Shown: positions 32,298 through 35,437 of the stretch, piece by piece
Position numbering within the stretch: position 1 is the first letter of the stretch
How the letters are laid out: the number at the start of each line of letters is the position of its first letter
Source of the DNA: Terriglobia bacterium
GTDB lineage: Bacteria > Acidobacteriota > Terriglobia > Bryobacterales > Bryobacteraceae
Direction of reading: 5' to 3'
Assembly (NCBI GenBank): GCA_020073615.1
Contig: JAIQEX010000069.1
Location: 1-35,437 of the forward strand
Length of the DNA: 35,437 bases
Translations under genes and position numbers: made by a program
Notes under the pieces: model-generated
What the model was told of the DNA's origin: nothing
Database searches by the model: none
Seen by the model: the letters and a program-made list of their open reading frames with translations, nothing else

Positions 32298-32693
32298 CTA
32301 CCGGCTACCCGTGGCGGCTCGCGTCTTCAGGAACAGCGCCTGCAGATCGTTCAAGACGGCCGGATCACCCTTCGCCAGCTCGGCCGAAATCCGGTCGCGG
32401 AGACTCAAGAGCTCTTCGAGCGGCTTCCTGCCATTGGCGTCGGACGCCTGGTTGGCCAGTTCGCGCGCGCGGTCGAAGAAGCGATTGCTGGCCTCCGCGG
32501 TGAGTCCATAATTTCTTTGACTGGCCTCGAGGTAAGCCAGTCCCGCCAGATCGCGAAGCTGCGCGCGGGCGTTTTCCTGCCGCGCGGCGCGCAGTTCCTC
32601 TTCCAAACGCTTCGCCCTGGCATACTGGGGCACGAAGCTGATCAGGAAAACGGCGATCAGGAGAACGAACACCACAACGAACCGGTTCTTCAC
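32298..32693 (-). CDS. Small membrane-anchored coiled-coil protein
   Basis: A 131-residue protein. An N-terminal hydrophobic helix (FVVVFVLLIAVFLISFV, about 5-21) has no clear cleavage site, so it is probably an anchor. It is followed by a heptad-like charged helix (RAKRLEEELRAARQENARAQL) at about 27-47, and by further amphipathic helices to the C-terminus. The helical part should lie outside the inner membrane. I do not recognise a family. It starts 24 nt after the NAD synthetase stop on the same strand, so it is probably co-transcribed with it. There is no sign of an enzymatic motif. Confidence 0.6.
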   Translation of the reverse strand: MKNRFVVVFVLLIAVFLISFVPQYARAKRLEEELRAARQENARAQLRDLAGLAYLEASQRNYGLTAEASNRFFDRARELANQASDANGRKPLEELLSLRDRISAELAKGDPAVLNDLQALFLKTRAATGSR

Positions 32694-32717
32694 GGGCGAT
32701 TCCTCTCTACGGCCCTG

Positions 32718-34352
32718 TCATTCCTGGCGGACAATGGGCATTCGCCACCCCGTGCCGAACGCCCGCGAAGTCACCTTCAACACCGGGGCCGCCTGCTTCC
32801 GTTTGAACTCCGCCATGCGCACCAGCCGCAGCACGCGGCGTACCGTCTGCTCGTCATACCCCTGGGCGGCGATCTCGTCCGCCGACTGGCACTGCTCCAC
32901 GTGCAGCTCCAGGATCTGGTCGAGCAGGTCGTAAGCGGGCAGCGAATCCTGGTCGGTTTGTCCCGGCCGCAGCTCGGCCGACGGCGCCTTGGTGAGAATC
33001 GCTTCTGGAATGTCCGGCGCCCGCCGGTTGCGCCATCGCGCCACGCGATACACCATCGTCTTGGGCAGGTCCGCGATCACCGCCAGCCCGCCATTCATAT
33101 CCCCGTAGAGCGTGCAGTAGCCCACCGCCATCTCGGATTTGTTGCCCGTGGTCAGCAGCAGCGAACCGTACTTGTTGGATAGGGCCATCAGCAGGTTGCC
33201 GCGGATGCGCGATTGGATGTTCTCTTCGGTCACGTCGCCGGGCAGCCCGCGGAACGCCTCCTCGAGCGCGGCATCGTAAGTAGTCATGATGCCGCCGATG
33301 GGCAGCGTGACGGTGCGTATCCCGAGATTCTCCGCCAATTCGCCGGCATCGTCCACGCTGCCCGGGCTGGAGTAAGGCGAAGGCATCAGCACGCCGAGCA
33401 CGTTGTCGGCGCCCACGGCATCGCGCGCGATGGCGGCCGTCAGCGCCGAATCGATGCCGCCGGAAAGTCCCAGCAGCACTTTCGCGAAGCGCGTCTTCCG
33501 GGCGTAATCGCGCACGCCCAGCACCAGCGCGCTCCAGATCTCCGCCTCGGGCGCGAAATCGTCCGCCGCGATGGTGCCCGTGCGCGCGTCCAGGTCCACC
33601 ACCACCAGGTCTTCCTCGAAGCCCCGGGCTCGCGCGAACATGCGGCCCTGCGCGTCGAAAGCGGCGCTGCGCCCGTCCCAGATCAGGTCGTCGTTGGCGC
33701 CCACCTGGTTTACGCTCACCAGCGGCAGGCCGTATTTCAGCGCCATCTGGCCCAGCATGCGTTCGCGCAGCGGTTGCTTCCCCACGGTGAACGGCGAGGC
33801 CGAAAGGTTGACGATGGCCTGCGCGCCCGCTTGCGCCAGCGCCTCGACCGGGTCGCGGTGATAGCGCCGCCGCTGCCAGAAGTCGCGGTCGTTCCACACG
33901 TCCTCGCAGATGCTGATGCCCAGGCGCCAGCCGTTCCACTCCAGGATGCCCGGCTCCGGCGCCGGCTCGAAGTAGCGGTCTTCGTCGAATACGTCGTAGG
34001 TGGGCAGCAGCGTCTTGTGGAACAGCGGCCCCACGCCGCCCCGCTCGATGAGCGCCGCGCTGTTGAACAGGGGGCGGCCGATCTCCGCCGGGTTGGGCGT
34101 GGCCAGGCCGATCAGCGCCGCCGGAGCGTCCGCCAGCTCCGTGGCGATGCGCGCCAGCGCCTGGCAGCCGCGCCGCACGAATCCCTGGTTCATGAGCAGG
34201 TCGCGCGGCAGGTACCCCATCAGCGACAATTCGGGTGTCACCACCAGGTCCGCCCCATGGCCCTGCGCCGCGCGAACCCCGCGCAGGATCAGCGCCGCGT
34301 TGCCGTCGATGTCCCCGGCGGTCGTGTTGATCTGGAGAAGCGCTATGCGCAC
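32718..34352 (-). CDS. nadE: Glutamine-dependent NAD+ synthetase
   Basis: A 544-residue two-domain enzyme that converts deamido-NAD, ATP and glutamine to NAD+. The N-terminal nitrilase-type glutaminase (1 to about 260) shows the full triad: Glu41 in TPELS, Lys113 in FHKTLLPTYDVFDE and Cys149 in ISICEDVW. The C-terminal synthetase domain has the ATP pyrophosphatase loop LSGGIDSAL at 296-304, with TTGNKSEMAVGYCTLYGDMNGG and later KAPSAELRPGQTDQDSLP. The length fits the bacterial glutaminase-fused form. The start is ATG at 34352. It is followed by the small anchored protein. NAD+ is also the substrate of many TIR domains, but the two genes are 22 kb apart, so no link is implied. Confidence 0.95.
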   Translation of the reverse strand: MRIALLQINTTAGDIDGNAALILRGVRAAQGHGADLVVTPELSLMGYLPRDLLMNQGFVRRGCQALARIATELADAPAALIGLATPNPAEIGRPLFNSAALIERGGVGPLFHKTLLPTYDVFDEDRYFEPAPEPGILEWNGWRLGISICEDVWNDRDFWQRRRYHRDPVEALAQAGAQAIVNLSASPFTVGKQPLRERMLGQMALKYGLPLVSVNQVGANDDLIWDGRSAAFDAQGRMFARARGFEEDLVVVDLDARTGTIAADDFAPEAEIWSALVLGVRDYARKTRFAKVLLGLSGGIDSALTAAIARDAVGADNVLGVLMPSPYSSPGSVDDAGELAENLGIRTVTLPIGGIMTTYDAALEEAFRGLPGDVTEENIQSRIRGNLLMALSNKYGSLLLTTGNKSEMAVGYCTLYGDMNGGLAVIADLPKTMVYRVARWRNRRAPDIPEAILTKAPSAELRPGQTDQDSLPAYDLLDQILELHVEQCQSADEIAAQGYDEQTVRRVLRLVRMAEFKRKQAAPVLKVTSRAFGTGWRMPIVRQE

Positions 34353-34402
34353 GGCCGATCCCCCCGCACTTCCGATTTCAGTATGCCATGCACCCCCGGT
34401 AG

Positions 34403-34429
34403 AATACGAACACCATGCAATACGAACAC
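34403..34429 (+). repeat. 11-bp direct repeat around the DinB-family start codon
   Basis: AATACGAACAC occurs at 34403-34413 and 34419-34429, a period of 16 bp, with the ATG (34415-34417) between the copies. No Shine-Dalgarno-like sequence precedes this ATG. The repeat may be chance slippage, and no function is claimed. Confidence 0.5.
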
Positions 34430-34990
34430 ATCGCCATCGGCCAGGAACGCGTGCCGCGCGCCGCGGCGCCCGTCTTTCAACACCTGGTGGATACCTACGC
34501 CAGCGAAACCAATAAGACCGCTTCCCTCTGGCGGCTGTTCACGGCCGAGGACCTGCTCTGGCGCCCGCATCCGCGCTCGTCCACGGTCGAGGAAATCATG
34601 AAGCACCAGTTGCTTTCCGAGCGCCGGTTCTTCAGCGAGTTCCTCTCCTTCCCCGAGCCGCCCGCCGCCGAAGTATTGCCCGCCGGGCGCACGCCGGAGG
34701 CCTTCACGGCGCGCCTGGTGGAGTTGGCCATCCGCCGCCTGGCGCCGCTCGCCGCGCGAGGCGAAGCCGACTGGCTGCAACCGGTGAACTTTTTCGGGGT
34801 GAAGCGGGAGCGCATCTGGATATTCTGGCGCCGCGTGTTGCACTCGGCGCACCATCGCACGCAGCTCACGGTGTACCTGCGCCTGCTGGGCCGCGCGGTG
34901 CCCTCGACCTATGGCCCCACGGCCGACGTGACCTGGTCGGCCGCCGACCCCACCACCACCGTGGAAGCGGCCGGCCGGGGCTCGGTATAG
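34415..34990 (+). CDS. DinB-family protein
   Basis: A 191-residue four-helix-bundle protein. The first helix region (APVFQHLVDTYASETNKTASLW) and the metal-binding positions in EIMKHQLLSERRFFSEFL and LHSAHHRTQLTVYLR fit the DinB/YfiT-like fold. The His residues of KHQ and SAHHR are the expected metal triad. DinB proteins bind a divalent metal and often act as thiol transferases or stress-induced proteins, but substrates are rarely known. There is no operon partner; the NAD synthetase gene is divergent, 62 nt away. The start is the ATG at 34415, which lacks an evident ribosome-binding site. Confidence 0.8.
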   Translation: MQYEHIAIGQERVPRAAAPVFQHLVDTYASETNKTASLWRLFTAEDLLWRPHPRSSTVEEIMKHQLLSERRFFSEFLSFPEPPAAEVLPAGRTPEAFTARLVELAIRRLAPLAARGEADWLQPVNFFGVKRERIWIFWRRVLHSAHHRTQLTVYLRLLGRAVPSTYGPTADVTWSAADPTTTVEAAGRGSV

Positions 34991-35183
34991 CGCCGGCGGC
35001 ACGGGGGCGGGGGTTAATTAAGCAAGTCAGCTTTTTCCACACGCCAGAGACGCGAGGTAGCCGCCGGCCGGCGTTTCGGAAGTGGTTCCAGGCGGGATAA
35101 ACGACTTCCCGGGACGTAATCTGGGGCCGTGGTAACTTGGATTCGGCGCATTCTGGCGTCCCGAGAGGCTGCCAACCGCTGTG

Positions 35184-35213
35184 TTGACAGGCTTGGGGTG
35201 CATGTTGTAGAGT
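35184..35213 (+). promoter_or_regulatory. Candidate sigma-70 promoter reading rightward
   Basis: TTGACA (35184-35189) is a perfect -35 box. TAGAGT (35208-35213) follows after 18 nt and matches the -10 consensus at 4 of 6 positions. Transcription would start near 35220 and run through the two hairpins to the window end. No open frame with a ribosome-binding site follows directly, so the product may be an untranslated leader or RNA. Confidence 0.4.
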
Positions 35214-35303
35214 TTCACCAATTCCTAGCCAAAAATATTTGCAATTTTGACTGCCCGAACCATACGCATCCCAGGGCAAGTCGCGACATTTCGTTGCTGT
35301 AGC

Positions 35304-35340
35304 CCAAAGGGAACGAAACCTGCGGTTTCTTTCCCTTTGG
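35304..35340. repeat. Long near-perfect hairpin (17-bp arms, 3-nt loop)
   Basis: The left arm 35304-35320 and right arm 35324-35340 pair at 16 of 17 positions around a TGC loop. Read as RNA, the single non-Watson-Crick position would be a G-U or A-C pair, depending on the strand. There is no T-tract on either side, so it is not a standard intrinsic terminator. It could be a structured RNA element or one end of a small non-autonomous mobile repeat. Confidence 0.65.
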
Positions 35341-35409
35341 AATCCCTTTCTTCCCTTGGCCGCCTCTCTCTCCGAAGCCACATTTGACTCCACCGGATAC
35401 TTCGCCGAT

Positions 35410-35432
35410 GATTTTGTTGCTGACACAAAATC
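35410..35432. repeat. Second hairpin (8-bp perfect arms)
   Basis: GATTTTGT (35410-35417) and ACAAAATC (35425-35432) are perfectly complementary around a 7-nt loop TGCTGAC. It lies 70 nt after the larger hairpin and close to the window edge. AT-rich arms make it a possible regulator-binding dyad rather than a stable RNA stem. Confidence 0.5.
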
Positions 35433-35437
35433 CAGGA

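Larger units (their letters stand above)
34991..35437. other. Right-end stretch without a convincing gene
   Basis: About 447 nt with visibly lower GC than the coding regions. Short open frames exist on the minus strand, but none has a recognisable domain, and their composition (many Pro, Ser and Gly) looks like chance frames. It contains a TTAATTAA palindrome near 35015, a promoter-like pair at 35184-35213 and two hairpins (35304-35340 and 35410-35432), annotated separately. It may hold an RNA gene, a leader of a gene beyond the window, or the edge of a degraded mobile element. Confidence 0.4.

Noticed and set aside
34866-35426. 186-codon minus-strand frame at the right end
   Set aside because: It overlaps the 3' end of the DinB gene, has no recognisable domain and a chance-like composition.

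Overview
The window is high-GC bacterial DNA, most likely from the Acidobacteriota and probably the Bryobacterales/Solibacter group. This rests on protein families rather than an rRNA gene. There is a 1071-residue Oar-like TonB-dependent receptor with an N-terminal carboxypeptidase-regulatory domain. There is also a secreted protein that resembles the Solibacter-type TIGR03437 domain, and a Ser/Ala/Gln-rich small protein of a kind seen in this phylum. No tRNA, rRNA, CRISPR array or complete insertion sequence was recognised.

Layout, left to right. At 1-541 there is a 40-bp direct repeat that lies in the 3' end of a short, probably truncated membrane-protein gene. An orphan antitoxin-like gene follows (560-841, minus). 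At 926-8964 (plus) there is a tight four-gene operon: HPr-kinase-like ATPase, TonB-dependent receptor, a nucleotidyltransferase fused to an MFS transporter, and a GT-C glycosyltransferase. At 8999-13399 (minus) there is a two-gene unit: an exported WD40-caspase protein, then a TIR-transmembrane-TPR protein 3 nt downstream. At 13476-17039 (minus) there is a polysaccharide operon: chain-length determinant, O-antigen polymerase/ligase, GT4 glycosyltransferase. A second O-antigen ligase-like protein with a TPR tail (17067-18881) is divergent to it and is followed by the TIGR03437-like protein.

The stretch 19823-24136 holds a TgpA-like transglutaminase, an ACT-DUF5612 protein, a small low-complexity protein and a Uma2-family nuclease. 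From 24139 to 32242 envelope-polysaccharide genes resume: a methyltransferase, an exosortase-type (DUF3473) polysaccharide deacetylase, a VanZ-like protein, a GT2, an outer-membrane beta-barrel, a heptose bisphosphatase, a heptose kinase and a fused GT2-methyltransferase. The right end carries a small anchored protein, glutamine-dependent NAD synthetase, a DinB-family protein and about 450 nt without a convincing gene but with two perfect or near-perfect hairpins and a promoter-like sequence.

Read as a whole, this is an envelope and exopolysaccharide region: sugar activation (heptose), glycosyl transfer, polymerisation, chain length, deacetylation and outer-membrane proteins. A TIR/caspase pair of visibly lower GC sits between two polysaccharide operons. 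That pair is the best candidate for an undescribed system. TIR (often an NADase or signal-producing domain) and caspase-like protease are the two halves of known bacterial death or defence circuits. Here, however, the caspase carries an export signal and the TIR is tethered to the membrane.
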